A stretch of DNA of 64,000 nt from Lichenihabitans psoromatis. Lineage in GTDB: Bacteria; Pseudomonadota; Alphaproteobacteria; Rhizobiales; Beijerinckiaceae. Of the stretch, positions 17,753 to 26,929 are shown piece by piece. The notes beneath the pieces were generated by a model. The model was not told where the DNA came from and ran no database searches. It saw only the letters and a list, made by a program, of their open reading frames with translations. The stretch's first letter is position 1. Every line of letters begins with the position of its first letter. A program made the translations under genes and the position numbers. Where the stretch lies: the NCBI RefSeq assembly GCF_004323635.1, contig NZ_CP036515.1, positions 930,001-994,000 on the forward strand. Direction: 5' to 3'.

Positions 17753-18562
17753 GTGCGCCTGACCATCACGTCCTGGAACATCAATTCGGTCCGGATTCGG
17801 CTGCCCCTCCTTCGCCAGTATCTCGAGTTGCACCAACCCGACATCCTGTGCTTGCAGGAGACCAAGTGCCGCGACGCCGAATTCCCGATGAACGACATCC
17901 GGGCGCTTGGTTTCGACCATGTCGAGATCAATGGGCAAAAAGGCTATCACGGCGTGGCGGTGCTTTCGAAGCTGCCGATCGCTTCGATCGACAAGGGACA
18001 ATTCTGCCGCCACGGCCATGCGCGCCACATCGCGATCAAGCTCGCGCCCGAGGCGGGAGCGGCAGCGGGGCTCACAATTCACAATTTCTACGTACCGGCC
18101 GGCGGCGACGTGGCGGACCCGCTCATCAATCCGAAATTCGAGCATAAGCTGCACTTTCTCGACAGCATGATGGATGGTCCGGCTCGGCTCGTCGCCGAAC
18201 GCGCCGTGCTGGTCGGCGATCTCAATATTGCACCGCTCGAAACCGACGTGTGGAGCCACAAGGCGCTGCTGTCGGTCGTCAGCCATACGCCGATCGAGGT
18301 GGATCGCTTCGGGCGCGTTCAGGCGGCCGGACCCTGGATCGACGCGATGCGGGAGAAGATCGTGCCGGCCGAAAAGCTATTTACCTGGTGGAGTTATCGA
18401 TCGCCTGATTGGGCGGCGGCCAACAAGGGGCGGCGGCTCGATCATATTTGGCTTAGCGAGGATTTGCGCGGCGCGCTGGACGGGATCAGCGTTTGCAAGG
18501 AGGCGCGCGGCTGGGACAAACCATCCGATCACGTGCCGGTTACTGTCGATCTCCGATTTTGA
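17753..18562 (+). CDS. xthA: Exodeoxyribonuclease III (AP endonuclease)
   Basis: A 269-residue DNA-repair nuclease of the exonuclease III family, which cuts at abasic sites and degrades one strand from 3' ends. Family motifs are present in order: SWNINSVRIR at the N-terminus, CLQETKC with the metal-binding glutamate, VLVGDLNIAPLE in the centre, RLDHIWLS, and the C-terminal SDHVPV with the catalytic histidine. Length is normal. Translation is placed at GTG 17753, where family similarity begins. Its 3' end overlaps the convergent cNMP-binding gene by 23 bases. Confidence 0.93.
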   Translation: MRLTITSWNINSVRIRLPLLRQYLELHQPDILCLQETKCRDAEFPMNDIRALGFDHVEINGQKGYHGVAVLSKLPIASIDKGQFCRHGHARHIAIKLAPEAGAAAGLTIHNFYVPAGGDVADPLINPKFEHKLHFLDSMMDGPARLVAERAVLVGDLNIAPLETDVWSHKALLSVVSHTPIEVDRFGRVQAAGPWIDAMREKIVPAEKLFTWWSYRSPDWAAANKGRRLDHIWLSEDLRGALDGISVCKEARGWDKPSDHVPVTVDLRF

Positions 18563-18983
18563 GATCGGCCAGCCGCTCGTTGAGGTCGCGTGCGAGATTG
18601 CGGCGCACCCGGTCGGCGCTGCCCGGAAACTCGTTGAGGATCCGATAAAAGAGCCGCCGTGTGATCTTCAACACGGTGGATGGCTCGCGTGCGATGGCGG
18701 TCGTCGGCCGCGGCAGGGCCGAAATAAGCGCCCGTTCGCCGATCAGCGTACCGGGCCCGACGACCTGTCGCGCGGGTCGGCCATCGCCGACTGGATCGAG
18801 CGCGATCGATCCCACCAGGAGAACGAATCCGCCGTCAGCCAACTCGCCTCGACGGAACAAAACGTCCCCGGTGCGAAAAATGCGCGTTTCGCCCGAAAAC
18901 GCGATGAGCCGGAGGGCTTCGGCTCCGAGATCGGCGAATAGCGGAATGGCCGACAGTCGCCGGATGTCTTGCTCGAGCGTCAC
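18540..18983 (-). CDS. Cyclic-nucleotide-binding domain protein
   Basis: A 147-residue protein consisting of little more than one cNMP-binding domain. The beta-roll pattern GDVLFRRGELADGGFVLLVG and the pocket-like GTLIGERALI (with glutamate but without the usual arginine of true cAMP sites nearby) are visible. There is no DNA-binding helix-turn-helix, so it is not a CRP-type regulator. The GTG at 18983 has AAAGG eight bases upstream. It lies between exonuclease III and the CenR-like regulator, an order I believe is conserved in alphaproteobacteria; its role is unknown. Confidence 0.8.
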   Translation of the reverse strand: MTLEQDIRRLSAIPLFADLGAEALRLIAFSGETRIFRTGDVLFRRGELADGGFVLLVGSIALDPVGDGRPARQVVGPGTLIGERALISALPRPTTAIAREPSTVLKITRRLFYRILNEFPGSADRVRRNLARDLNERLADLKIGDRQ

Positions 18984-19070
18984 GGCGCGCACCTTTGTCC
19001 CACGTGCCGCCAGTTTAGCTGGAAATGGTTGACGATTGTTAACGGGCGTCGGCAAGCCGAGCTGCACCCG

Positions 19071-19757
19071 TCAGGGGATCAGCCGGTAGCCCCCCGCTTC
19101 GGTGACGAGCAATTGCGCGTGGGCGGGATCGATCTCGATTTTCTGCCGAAGCCGATAGATATGGGTTTCGAGCGTATGGGTCGTCACGGCCGCGTTATAG
19201 CCCCATACCTCACGCAGCAGCGTATCGCGGTCCACCACCTGCTCGCGGGCGCGGTACAGATAGCGAAGGATCGCTGTTTCCTTCTCGGTGAGCCGCATCC
19301 GGTCGCCCCCCTCGTTGACGAGGTTTTTGGCGCTGGGGCTGAATGTATACGTGCCGATTTGGAAGAGAGCATCATGGCTGCCCTCGTGTTGACGTAGATG
19401 CGCCCGCACCCGTGCCAGCAGCACCGCGAAGCGGAACGGCTTGTTGACATAGTCGTTGGCGCCCGAATCGAGGCCGAGAACCGCATCGTCGTCGGTCGCA
19501 TAGCCGGTGATCAGGATGATCGGTCCTTTGAACCCATTCGACCGCATGATGCGGACGACATCGCGTCCGTCCATGTCGGGCAAGCCGACGTCCATGACGA
19601 CGACGTCGGGCGAATCCGCTTCGGTGAACGCCAGGGCGCGCTCAGCGGTCGCAGCTTCGCACGGGCTGAATTCATCGTGAAGGGAGAATTGCTCGACCAA
19701 CAATTCACGGAGATCATCGTCGTCGTCGACAATCAGGATCTTTCGAGCCTGAGACAT
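19071..19757 (-). CDS. cenR: OmpR-family response regulator, CenR-like
   Basis: A 228-residue two-component regulator. The receiver domain (residues 1-120) has the acidic pocket DDDDD and the phosphorylated aspartate at residue 56 (VVMDVGLPD), with the conserved lysine in YVNKPFRF. The winged-helix output domain (130-228) ends with THTLETHIYRLRQKIE and VTEAGGYRLIP. The sequence closely resembles CenR, the envelope regulator of Caulobacter and Sinorhizobium, and the divergent L,D-transpeptidase gene fits that role. The sensor kinase is not in the window. The symbol rests on resemblance, not alignment. Confidence 0.72.
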   Translation of the reverse strand: MSQARKILIVDDDDDLRELLVEQFSLHDEFSPCEAATAERALAFTEADSPDVVVMDVGLPDMDGRDVVRIMRSNGFKGPIILITGYATDDDAVLGLDSGANDYVNKPFRFAVLLARVRAHLRQHEGSHDALFQIGTYTFSPSAKNLVNEGGDRMRLTEKETAILRYLYRAREQVVDRDTLLREVWGYNAAVTTHTLETHIYRLRQKIEIDPAHAQLLVTEAGGYRLIP

Positions 19758-19967
19758 GCAGCAGTATCCTTGGTCCCCGTCCGGCCAACCCGCAACGAAG
19801 CGTGACGTCGGTCATAGAGGTCTTGTACGGCGGCCAAATTGCTCAAATGTACGCGCAAGCGCAAGCCTGAACCGCGATGCAACGATGGAGGACCTTCTTT
19901 GAACCCGTCTTCAACCCCTCCAAGACGGCAGTCCGGTGCCTCATCGATCCACCGAAACGACCATCGT

Positions 19968-20483
19968 TTGACGTCGTTACGCGTCGTCCCGAAGGCCGGC
20001 CATCCGTCGGAGGCTTGGCTTTTAGCGGCGTCGCTCGCCCTCCCCTGCATGCTCGGACCGTCCGGCATGACACGGCAAAAGCGCGAAGGAGATGGCGGCA
20101 CGCCGATCGGCGTCTTCGCGATGCTGGGCGGTTTTTTCCGATCCGACAGAGCATCGCGGCCGCAGACGGCTCAGAGCATGCAAGCCTTGCGCGTGACCGA
20201 CGGCTGGTGTGACGATACGACCTCGAGCCGATACAACCGCGCTGTGCAGCTGCCGGTCGCCGGGAGTCACGAACGCATGTGGCGCGAGGATCGCCTCTAC
20301 GATCTCGGCGTAGTGATCGACTATAATATGAACCCGACCCGAAAGGGTCTTGGCAGCGCGATCTTCATGCACGTGATGTCGCCGGGCGGGACGCCAACGG
20401 CCGGTTGTGTGGCCTTGCGCCCGGACGATCTCCGACGGCTTCTGCCACGGCTCGCCCCTGGCTGCAGATTGCAGATCGGCTAG
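19968..20483 (+). CDS. L,D-transpeptidase (YkuD family)
   Basis: A peptidoglycan-modifying enzyme of the YkuD/ErfK type, about 171 residues from this start. The active site is visible as MHVMS (histidine 135) followed by TAGCVALRPDDL with the nucleophilic cysteine at 147; TAGC replaces the more common SHGC. No clear signal peptide is present. TTG 19968 is chosen because family similarity (SLRVVPKAGHP) begins there; an upstream TTG at 19839 would add 43 arginine-rich residues without likeness to the family. It is divergent from the CenR-like regulator. Confidence 0.78.
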   Translation: MTSLRVVPKAGHPSEAWLLAASLALPCMLGPSGMTRQKREGDGGTPIGVFAMLGGFFRSDRASRPQTAQSMQALRVTDGWCDDTTSSRYNRAVQLPVAGSHERMWREDRLYDLGVVIDYNMNPTRKGLGSAIFMHVMSPGGTPTAGCVALRPDDLRRLLPRLAPGCRLQIG

Positions 20484-20591
20484 CCGGCCGCAGCGCATGG
20501 ACAAATCGTCATCGAACAGATCGGCGTGCAAAGCGTTGATGCAGTGGACGGCTTGTTTTTTGAGCACGTCGGCGATTGAGGAGTTTAGAGC

Positions 20592-21107
20592 ATGCGTGCG
20601 TTTCTGAGTGTTGGCGTGATTGGTTCGATGTTGGCGATGACGGCGGCCGGACCGGCCTCAGCCTTCACAATCGACACGTCGCCGAAGTTGGCGTCCGCAG
20701 GCACGTCGAACGTGGAGCAGGTCCAGTTTCGTCGGCATGGCGGCGGTGGGTTTCATCGGGGCGGCGGTTTTCGCGGTGGACGGCACTATGGTGGCGGCTA
20801 TCGCGGCGGACGGGGTTACGGCGGCGGCGCCGCGATCGGGGCGGGTATCGCGGGTCTTGCGGCCGGCGCACTGATCGGGGGCGCAATTGCCAATTCCCAG
20901 CCGGCTTACGGTTACGGCGGCTATGGCGACGGCGGCTATTATGGCGCTCCCGCTCCGGTCTATGTCGATCCGGGTTACGCGCAAGCACCCGTATATGCCG
21001 ACCAGGGCGGTGATACGGAGCAATATTGCATGCAGCGTTTCAAGTCCTACGACCCGTCCAGCGGCACCTACCTTGGCTACGATGGGCAGAGGCACCCCTG
21101 CCCCTGA
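20592..21107 (+). CDS. BA14K-family secreted glycine-rich protein
   Basis: A 171-residue exported protein. A signal peptide (about residues 1-24, ending near ASA) is followed by a repetitive Gly/Arg/His/Tyr-rich region (residues 48-80), a hydrophobic glycine-rich hairpin (GAGIAGLAAGALIGGAIA), and the diagnostic C-terminus YCMQRFKSYDPSSGTYLGYDG. The family is named after a 14-kDa Brucella immunoreactive protein; envelope or lectin-like roles have been proposed. It stands alone after the transpeptidase and is followed by a strong hairpin. Confidence 0.88.
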   Translation: MRAFLSVGVIGSMLAMTAAGPASAFTIDTSPKLASAGTSNVEQVQFRRHGGGGFHRGGGFRGGRHYGGGYRGGRGYGGGAAIGAGIAGLAAGALIGGAIANSQPAYGYGGYGDGGYYGAPAPVYVDPGYAQAPVYADQGGDTEQYCMQRFKSYDPSSGTYLGYDGQRHPCP

Positions 21108-21124
21108 AATCTTGACGTGAGAAG

Positions 21125-21150
21125 AAGCCGCGCTCCTCGGGGCGCGGCTT
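21125..21150. terminator. Hairpin after BA14K gene
   Basis: A nine-pair perfect stem AAGCCGCGC/GCGCGGCTT with an eight-base loop, starting 18 bases after the BA14K stop. A T run is missing on both strands, so it may act with help or only as mRNA 3'-end protection. Confidence 0.6.
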
Positions 21151-21278
21151 CGACGGGTTGGCGATCTGCTGAAATGTTAGCATTGACAGCTCCGCTCCCG
21201 TGCAGCACTCTCCAAAGGCCGGGGCATTGAACGCTTTCGTGCAGACGCCACAGAGCGTCGTTCAGGAGAGAAACGTCG

Positions 21279-22238
21279 ATGAAGAACGCGCTTTTAGCCG
21301 CCTTGATGCTGTCGGTCGCAGGACTTTCGGCCCCCGCCTATGCGGCCGACGTGACCATACCGATCATCGTCAAAGACACCACATCCAACTATTGGCAGAT
21401 CGTTCTGGCCGGCGCGCGCAAAGCGGGCAAAGACCTTGGCGTCAAGGTTCCGGAACTCGGTGCACAATCCGAAGCCGATATCGATGGCCAGATCTCGATC
21501 CTCGAAAATGCCGTCTCGGGCAAACCTGCCGCGATCGTGATCTCGCCGACGCAATTCGCGGCGCTGGGCAAGCCGATCGATGAAGCCGCTAAATCAGTGA
21601 AGATCATCGGCATCGACTCGGCCGCTGACTCGAAGTCTTTCTCGTCCTTCCTGACAACCGACAACACCCAGGGCGGGCGAGTGGCCGCTGACGCAATGGC
21701 GGAAGGCATCAAAGCCAAGACCGGCAAGGCGGAAGGCGATGTTGCCCTCATCACATCTCTGCCCGGCGTCGGCTCGCTCGATCAGCGCGCAGCGGGCTTC
21801 AAGGAAGAACTCGCGGCCAAATACCCCGGCCTTAAGCTGGTGGCCGACAAAGTCGCCGATGGCCAGGCCACGACCGGCCTCAACATCATGACCGACCTGA
21901 TCACGGCAAGCCCGAACCTCAAGGGTGTGTTTGCGTCCAACCTTATCATGGGCCAGGGCGCGGGACAGGCGATCGCAGAGAACAGGCTCGGCGACAAGAT
22001 GACCCTGGTGGCGTTCGACTCGGACGACAAGCTCGTCAAGTTGCTCACCGACGGCTCGATCTATGCCCTGATTGTCCAAGACCCCTATCGCATGGGCTAC
22101 GACGGCGTGAAGACGGCGCTCGCCGTGTCCAAGGGCGAAAAGGTCCCGGTGACGGTCGATACGGGTGTCAATGCCATCACCAAGGCCGGGATGAACTCGC
22201 CCCGCTCGCAGGAACTGCTGAACCCCAAGCTGAACTGA
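21279..22238 (+). CDS. Sugar ABC transporter substrate-binding protein, ribose type
   Basis: A 319-residue periplasmic binding protein of the RbsB/periplasmic-binding family 4. A Sec signal ends near residue 22 (AYA-AD). The domain begins VTIPIIVKDTTSNYWQIVLAGARKAGKDLG and continues with the family segments ADIDGQISILENAV, GIDSAADS and TTDNTQGGRVAADAM. The ATG at 21279 has AGGAGAG eight bases upstream. Genes for the ATPase and permease follow, giving a complete importer for a pentose, hexose or polyol. The substrate cannot be read from this sequence. Confidence 0.92.
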   Translation: MKNALLAALMLSVAGLSAPAYAADVTIPIIVKDTTSNYWQIVLAGARKAGKDLGVKVPELGAQSEADIDGQISILENAVSGKPAAIVISPTQFAALGKPIDEAAKSVKIIGIDSAADSKSFSSFLTTDNTQGGRVAADAMAEGIKAKTGKAEGDVALITSLPGVGSLDQRAAGFKEELAAKYPGLKLVADKVADGQATTGLNIMTDLITASPNLKGVFASNLIMGQGAGQAIAENRLGDKMTLVAFDSDDKLVKLLTDGSIYALIVQDPYRMGYDGVKTALAVSKGEKVPVTVDTGVNAITKAGMNSPRSQELLNPKLN

Positions 22239-22272
22239 AGCACGCGTTCTTTAGACAATTGGACGAGCCGCC

Positions 22273-23799
22273 ATGCAGACCGCAACCGTCCAACCGAAAC
22301 ACGATGGCGCTTCTCCGGGAGCGTCACCCCTCTTCGTTCTCTCGAAGCTCGACAAGAGGTTCGGCGCCACCCATGCGCTGAAGGGCGTCGATCTCGCTTT
22401 CGAGGCCGGCGAAATTCACGCCATCGTGGGCGAGAATGGCGCCGGGAAATCGACGCTCATCAAGATCCTCACGGGCGTCCACCAACGCACCAGCGGCGAT
22501 GTGATGTGGGAAGGTGTTCCGGTCGCGCTGGCGAGCCCCTATGAAGCGATCGCGCTCGGCATCAATGCGGTTCACCAGGAGGTGGTGCTCTGCCCTCATC
22601 TCAGTGTCGCGGCCAATCTGTTCCTCGGCGACGAGACGACACGCTTCGGCCTGTTGCGCCACACGGCCATGGTGCGCGCGGCTGAAAAGATCCTGGCCGA
22701 AATCGGCTTTGCCTTGCCGGCGGCTGCACCTCTGTCAAGTTTGACGATCGGGCAGCAGCAACTCGTCGCAACCGCGCGAGCGGCAACGCGCGGGACTAAA
22801 TTCCTCATCTTCGACGAGCCGACCGGCTATCTGACCCGGCAGGAAGCGGCCCAGCTTTTCGCGTTGATCCGCCGCCTCAAGGCGCAGGGCGTCACGATCG
22901 TCTACATCAGTCATCGCCTCGAGGAAGTCTTCGAACTCGCCGATCGCGTGTCGATCTTGCGCGATGGTGCCCTGGTCTCGACCCAGCGCGTGGCCGACAC
23001 CAACGAGCAGAGCCTGATCCGAGGGATGATCAACCGCTCCGTCGAGCAGATCCATTACAAGGAGACGGTGCCGTTCGGCCCCGAAATCCTCCGGACCGAG
23101 CACCTCAGCGGTAAAGGCTTCGAGGATATCTCGCTGAGCGTGCGGCAAGGCGAGATCGTCGGCCTCTATGGGCTGATCGGCGCCGGACGCAGCGAGTTCG
23201 TGCAAAGCCTGTTCGGTCGTTCGCCGGCGACCTCAGGGCAAATCGTTTGGTTGGGCGAGCCCGTCTCGATCCGCAAGGAAACGGATGCGATCAAACGGGG
23301 CATCGCGCTGGTGCCGGAAAGCCGTCGCGACCAGGGGCTCTGCCTCAATCTCGGCGTTGGGCTCAACGTCAATCTGCCGATCTTCGATCGACTGACGAAT
23401 GGCATCACGCTCAATCCAAAAGCCGAACGCACCCATGCCGATCGCCAGATCAAGGCGATGCAGATCAAGACCGGATCACGCAACGCCGCCGCCTCGAGCC
23501 TGTCGGGCGGCAACCAACAAAAGATCGTGGTTGGCAAATGGCTGAACCACGGGGCCAAACTCTTCATCTTTGACGAGCCGACCGTGGGGGTCGACGTTGG
23601 CACAAAGGTCGAAATCTACAAGATCCTGGCCCGGCTTCTCCATGAAGGGGCCGGCATCATCCTGATCTCGTCCTACCTGCCGGAAGTCTATGACCTCAGC
23701 GACACGCTGCATGTGTTTCGGCGCGGCAAGCTCGTCGCAAGCCACGATGGCACCAAAGCCGACCCCGAAATCATCCTGACCGAAGCGATCGGGGTGTGA
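22273..23799 (+). CDS. Sugar ABC transporter ATPase, RbsA type
   Basis: A 508-residue double ATPase. The N-terminal domain has Walker A GENGAGKST (about residue 60) and FDEPTGYLT. Its signature is the divergent LTIGQQQ. The C-terminal domain has GLIGAGRSE, the usual degenerate Walker A of this family, and an intact SGGNQQK signature with FDEPTVGVDVG. It couples ATP hydrolysis to import with the neighbouring permease. It starts 34 bases after the binding-protein gene and ends 24 bases before the permease gene. Confidence 0.92.
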   Translation: MQTATVQPKHDGASPGASPLFVLSKLDKRFGATHALKGVDLAFEAGEIHAIVGENGAGKSTLIKILTGVHQRTSGDVMWEGVPVALASPYEAIALGINAVHQEVVLCPHLSVAANLFLGDETTRFGLLRHTAMVRAAEKILAEIGFALPAAAPLSSLTIGQQQLVATARAATRGTKFLIFDEPTGYLTRQEAAQLFALIRRLKAQGVTIVYISHRLEEVFELADRVSILRDGALVSTQRVADTNEQSLIRGMINRSVEQIHYKETVPFGPEILRTEHLSGKGFEDISLSVRQGEIVGLYGLIGAGRSEFVQSLFGRSPATSGQIVWLGEPVSIRKETDAIKRGIALVPESRRDQGLCLNLGVGLNVNLPIFDRLTNGITLNPKAERTHADRQIKAMQIKTGSRNAAASSLSGGNQQKIVVGKWLNHGAKLFIFDEPTVGVDVGTKVEIYKILARLLHEGAGIILISSYLPEVYDLSDTLHVFRRGKLVASHDGTKADPEIILTEAIGV

Positions 23800-23823
23800 C
23801 ATGACGAGATCAAGGGCACACGC

Positions 23824-24810
23824 ATGAGCATCGACGCCAAGAGCACCGCGCCGACCATGACGGTCGTGGTTCCCCGCCCGTCCCGGTTGGGGCTGATCCT
23901 TAGCCTGACGCTCGTCGGGTTGCTGATCGCGATGTGGATCGCGCTTAGCCTCTCGACGCCGAGCTTCCTGACCGAGAACAACCTGACCAACCTCATGCGT
24001 CAGGGTGCCATGATCGCGATTATCGCGGTCGGCCAGACTTTCGTGATCATCACGTCCGGTATCGACCTGTCGGTCGGGGCGGTGGTGGGCTTCTCCAGCG
24101 TGATCGTAGCTTGGTTGATGACGCATGGCTTTACGATCCTGCCGGCGATCCTCCTGACGCTCTGCGTCGGCGCGGCGATCGGGGCTTTTCACGGGTTCGG
24201 CATCACGACGCTGGGGCTGCCGCCGTTCATCATGACGCTTGCGACCCTGACGGCCTTGCGCGGAATCGGTTTGTTGATCACCAACGGGGCCACGATCTCG
24301 GGCCTGCCGGACGCGTTCACCAACTTTTCGCGCGGCGCCTTCCTCGGCATCCCGCTCCTCTTCTGGATGGTCGTTGTGGTCGCCACCCCGGCTTATGTGC
24401 TGTTGCAGCACAGTCGGTGGGGTCGCTACCTCTACGCAATCGGCTCGAACCGAGAGGCCGCGCGCCTCTCAGGCGTGAACGTCCGCGCGATGATCTATCT
24501 CGCCTATATGATTTCGGCGACGTTGGCGGCCTTTGTCGGCGTGCTGCTCGCGGCACGCATCGGCATCGGCAACGCGACCCAGGGTCAGGGCTGGGAACTG
24601 CAGGCGATCGCCTCGTCGGTAATCGGCGGGACGAGCTTGTTCGGCGCCGTCGGCAGCGTCCAGGGGCCGCTGCTCGGCTCGTTCATCCTCACGACGATCA
24701 ACAATGGAGCCAACCTGCTCAACGTCAATCGCTTCTGGCAGGACGTGATCACTGGAGGCCTGATCATCGTGATCGTCTATTTCGATCAGCTCCGCAGCCG
24801 TAAACGCTAG
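23824..24810 (+). CDS. Sugar ABC transporter permease, RbsC type
   Basis: A 328-residue integral membrane protein with about nine helices, matching the RbsC family (BPD_transp_2). Family segments are LMRQGAMIAIIAVGQTFVIITSGIDLSVG at about residues 53-82 and YAIGSNREAARLSGVNV around residue 205, the loop that contacts the ATPase, then SVIGGTSLFGAVGSV. It forms the homodimeric channel of the importer encoded by the two genes upstream. No regulator or catabolic enzyme lies next to the operon. Confidence 0.92.
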   Translation: MSIDAKSTAPTMTVVVPRPSRLGLILSLTLVGLLIAMWIALSLSTPSFLTENNLTNLMRQGAMIAIIAVGQTFVIITSGIDLSVGAVVGFSSVIVAWLMTHGFTILPAILLTLCVGAAIGAFHGFGITTLGLPPFIMTLATLTALRGIGLLITNGATISGLPDAFTNFSRGAFLGIPLLFWMVVVVATPAYVLLQHSRWGRYLYAIGSNREAARLSGVNVRAMIYLAYMISATLAAFVGVLLAARIGIGNATQGQGWELQAIASSVIGGTSLFGAVGSVQGPLLGSFILTTINNGANLLNVNRFWQDVITGGLIIVIVYFDQLRSRKR

Positions 24811-24832
24811 ACACGACGCGAGCTTCCGCAGA

Positions 24833-25222
24833 TCAGCGGCGGCGAAGCGACACGCCGATATGATCCTCGATAATGGCGAGGTTCCGGAGATTGGCCTTGA
24901 AGGCCATATCGAAGAGATCGCCGACGATCGGGACGACGCCGACGACGGCCTCGATTCCCACGTTCCTCAGCATGACCAGCAGCTTGGCGTTGGGCACGCC
25001 CAGCCGGCGTGCCTCGTTCACGATATAGAGCGAGATCACGGCCAGCACGGCATCGCCGGCGGCGGGCGTCAATCCAATCATGCTGTTCAGGCCGAAGCGG
25101 AATCGTGTGAACGGCAGCCTGAAGGCGCCGTCGATCAGCCACGCGATCCGGCGCAGGTTTGCCAGACGCGCCTGCGTCGGGTCGGCATGGCCGCCATAGG
25201 CCTGCTGCGAATATGCATTCAT
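24833..25222 (-). CDS. DUF4112 membrane protein
   Basis: A 129-residue DUF4112 protein. The family core is recognisable: LIDGAFRLPFTRFRFGLNSMIGL, then PAAGDAVLAVISLYIVNEARRLG, and finally VGVVPIVGDLFDMAFKANLRN, where the paired PxxGD motifs flank two membrane-associated hydrophobic segments. Function is unknown. The gene is convergent with the sugar permease (22 bases apart) and divergent from mgtC. Confidence 0.85.
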   Translation of the reverse strand: MNAYSQQAYGGHADPTQARLANLRRIAWLIDGAFRLPFTRFRFGLNSMIGLTPAAGDAVLAVISLYIVNEARRLGVPNAKLLVMLRNVGIEAVVGVVPIVGDLFDMAFKANLRNLAIIEDHIGVSLRRR

Positions 25223-25350
25223 GGTGACGCCTCCCGACCGAAACGTAGATGTGGTTGGCGATGACGCTGATACAATGTCTCCGTTCTGTCATATCGCACC
25301 CGTAGTGCATCCCGACCCGATCGGCTCGGGAAAGCGGCGGGAGACGCGAG

Positions 25351-26064
25351 TTGGGATTTGATTGGGCCGCGATGCCCGCCCTCATCCAAACCGCCGCCAG
25401 CCTGGCACTGGCCTTCGTCCTCGGAACGTTGATCGGTGCAGAACGACAATATCGGCAACGCAGCGCCGGACTTCGCACCACCGTGCTGGTCGCGGTCGGG
25501 GCGGCGGCCTTCGTCAGCATCGGCATGCGGCTCGGCGGCATCGCCGGCGCGGTCCAGATCGTCGCCTATACGGTGACCGGGGTCGGGTTTCTCGGCGGCG
25601 GCGTGATCATGAAGGAGGGCAAGACCGTGCGCGGGCTTAACACCGCCGCGACGCTCTGGTGTTCCGCCTCGGTCGGCGCCTTTAGCGGGGCCGGGCTTGG
25701 GCCCGAAGCGCTTTTAATGACCATCACGGTTCTGGCCGGCAACACGTTGCTGCGGCCACTGGCCGATCTCATCAACCGCACGCCGATCGGCGACGGCTCG
25801 ATCGAGGCCACCTATGAGGTCAGAGCCACGACGTCGACCGCGGGCGTGGCACAAGCCCGCGATCTTCTGGTCGAGACGCTCGAGGTTGCGCATTATCCCG
25901 TCCGCGACGTCACGATCGAGGATCGAGGCGAGACCGATGTCGAACTTGTCGCGACACTCGCGGTCACGACGATCGAGCCGGATGAAATCGAAGCCGTCCT
26001 GCGCCTGCTCGAACGCTCAAGCCTGATGCGCGACGCGACCTGGACATCAAAGACGAGCGACTAA
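25351..26064 (+). CDS. MgtC/SapB-family membrane protein
   Basis: A 237-residue protein with four to five N-terminal membrane helices and a soluble C-terminal domain of about 85 residues. MgtC-family signatures are GTLIGAERQYRQRSAGLRTT (residues 30-49), VGFLGGGVIMKEG, and RGLNTAATLWCSASVGAFSG. MgtC proteins are linked to magnesium limitation and growth in host or acidic conditions, often by acting on ATP synthase or other envelope targets. The C-terminal domain looks ACT-like, as in other MgtC proteins. TTG 25351 is the likely start, after GGGAG. Confidence 0.85.
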   Translation: MGFDWAAMPALIQTAASLALAFVLGTLIGAERQYRQRSAGLRTTVLVAVGAAAFVSIGMRLGGIAGAVQIVAYTVTGVGFLGGGVIMKEGKTVRGLNTAATLWCSASVGAFSGAGLGPEALLMTITVLAGNTLLRPLADLINRTPIGDGSIEATYEVRATTSTAGVAQARDLLVETLEVAHYPVRDVTIEDRGETDVELVATLAVTTIEPDEIEAVLRLLERSSLMRDATWTSKTSD

Positions 26065-26080
26065 CCATAAACAACGTCGT

Positions 26081-26929
26081 TCACGGCGTCATTCGGTCGA
26101 GCAGATCGTGCAGGAAGGGTTCCACACCATGCGGCTGGACGACAGCCAGCCGGATCAGGTCGTCGAAGCGGCGGGCAAACATGCGGATGTGATCTGAGCC
26201 GTTGAGCACGAGGTAGCTCGGCCCGAGGAAAACCACAGCGCGTTTGGGCCCAAAGACCGTGAAAGGCGCCGAATAGACCGTCTTCCGGTCATAGAGATAG
26301 AAGCGAAGTCCCGGATAAGCGCTCCGATAGATGGCGTTGAGATGCTCGATCTGGTCGCGACGCGCGTCCAGCGGCAGGTCGGACCAGATATCCTGTCCGT
26401 CGGCGAAAGCCTGAAGATCTTGCAGTGCCAGACAGACTTCGACGTCATTGTCGGCCTTAGACATATAGTCGAGACGTGCCCGTACGGTGTCGAATTGCAC
26501 GGGCGCCACATTCTCCGTGCTCCCATACTCGAACTGAAGCACCGCTTCGGTCTTGACGAAATCCGGCAAAGCGACCGGCACCGTTCGGATGCGATAGCCT
26601 TCCGCTTCGTTGAGCCAGGCGACGAAATGATCGTCGGCCGGCCCGCGATCGTGCATTTCGATCTGCAGCATCGCCTGGATAATTTCAGCGCCGACTTCCT
26701 CGCGCTGACTGAGGCCGAGCAGCCAATCGGTCGACACATGCGCCGCGGTCGCGATGGCCATCAACGTGTCGGCCCGGGGAAGACGAGGATCGGTGTCGTC
26801 GAGAAGTTGCGACAGGGTCGAGCGATCGATGTTGGCAAGGCGCGCGAAGCCGGACGTCGTCAGCCCCGCACGACCGATCACGCTCTCGAGTCTCCGGCGG
26901 AAAAGACCAACGGTGTTGTTCCGTACCAT
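26081..26929 (-). CDS. XRE-family transcriptional regulator
   Basis: A 282-residue regulator with a lambda-repressor-like helix-turn-helix (about residues 10-72: GLTTSGFARLANIDRSTLSQLL, then ADTLMAIATAAHVSTDWLLGL) and a 200-residue C-terminal domain that I do not recognise, possibly ligand-binding (it includes AEGYRIRTVPVALPDFVKTE). It is divergent from a fatty-acid desaturase gene across an AT-rich 158-base region, so control of that gene is likely. No known effector can be proposed from the sequence. Confidence 0.82.
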   Translation of the reverse strand: MVRNNTVGLFRRRLESVIGRAGLTTSGFARLANIDRSTLSQLLDDTDPRLPRADTLMAIATAAHVSTDWLLGLSQREEVGAEIIQAMLQIEMHDRGPADDHFVAWLNEAEGYRIRTVPVALPDFVKTEAVLQFEYGSTENVAPVQFDTVRARLDYMSKADNDVEVCLALQDLQAFADGQDIWSDLPLDARRDQIEHLNAIYRSAYPGLRFYLYDRKTVYSAPFTVFGPKRAVVFLGPSYLVLNGSDHIRMFARRFDDLIRLAVVQPHGVEPFLHDLLDRMTP

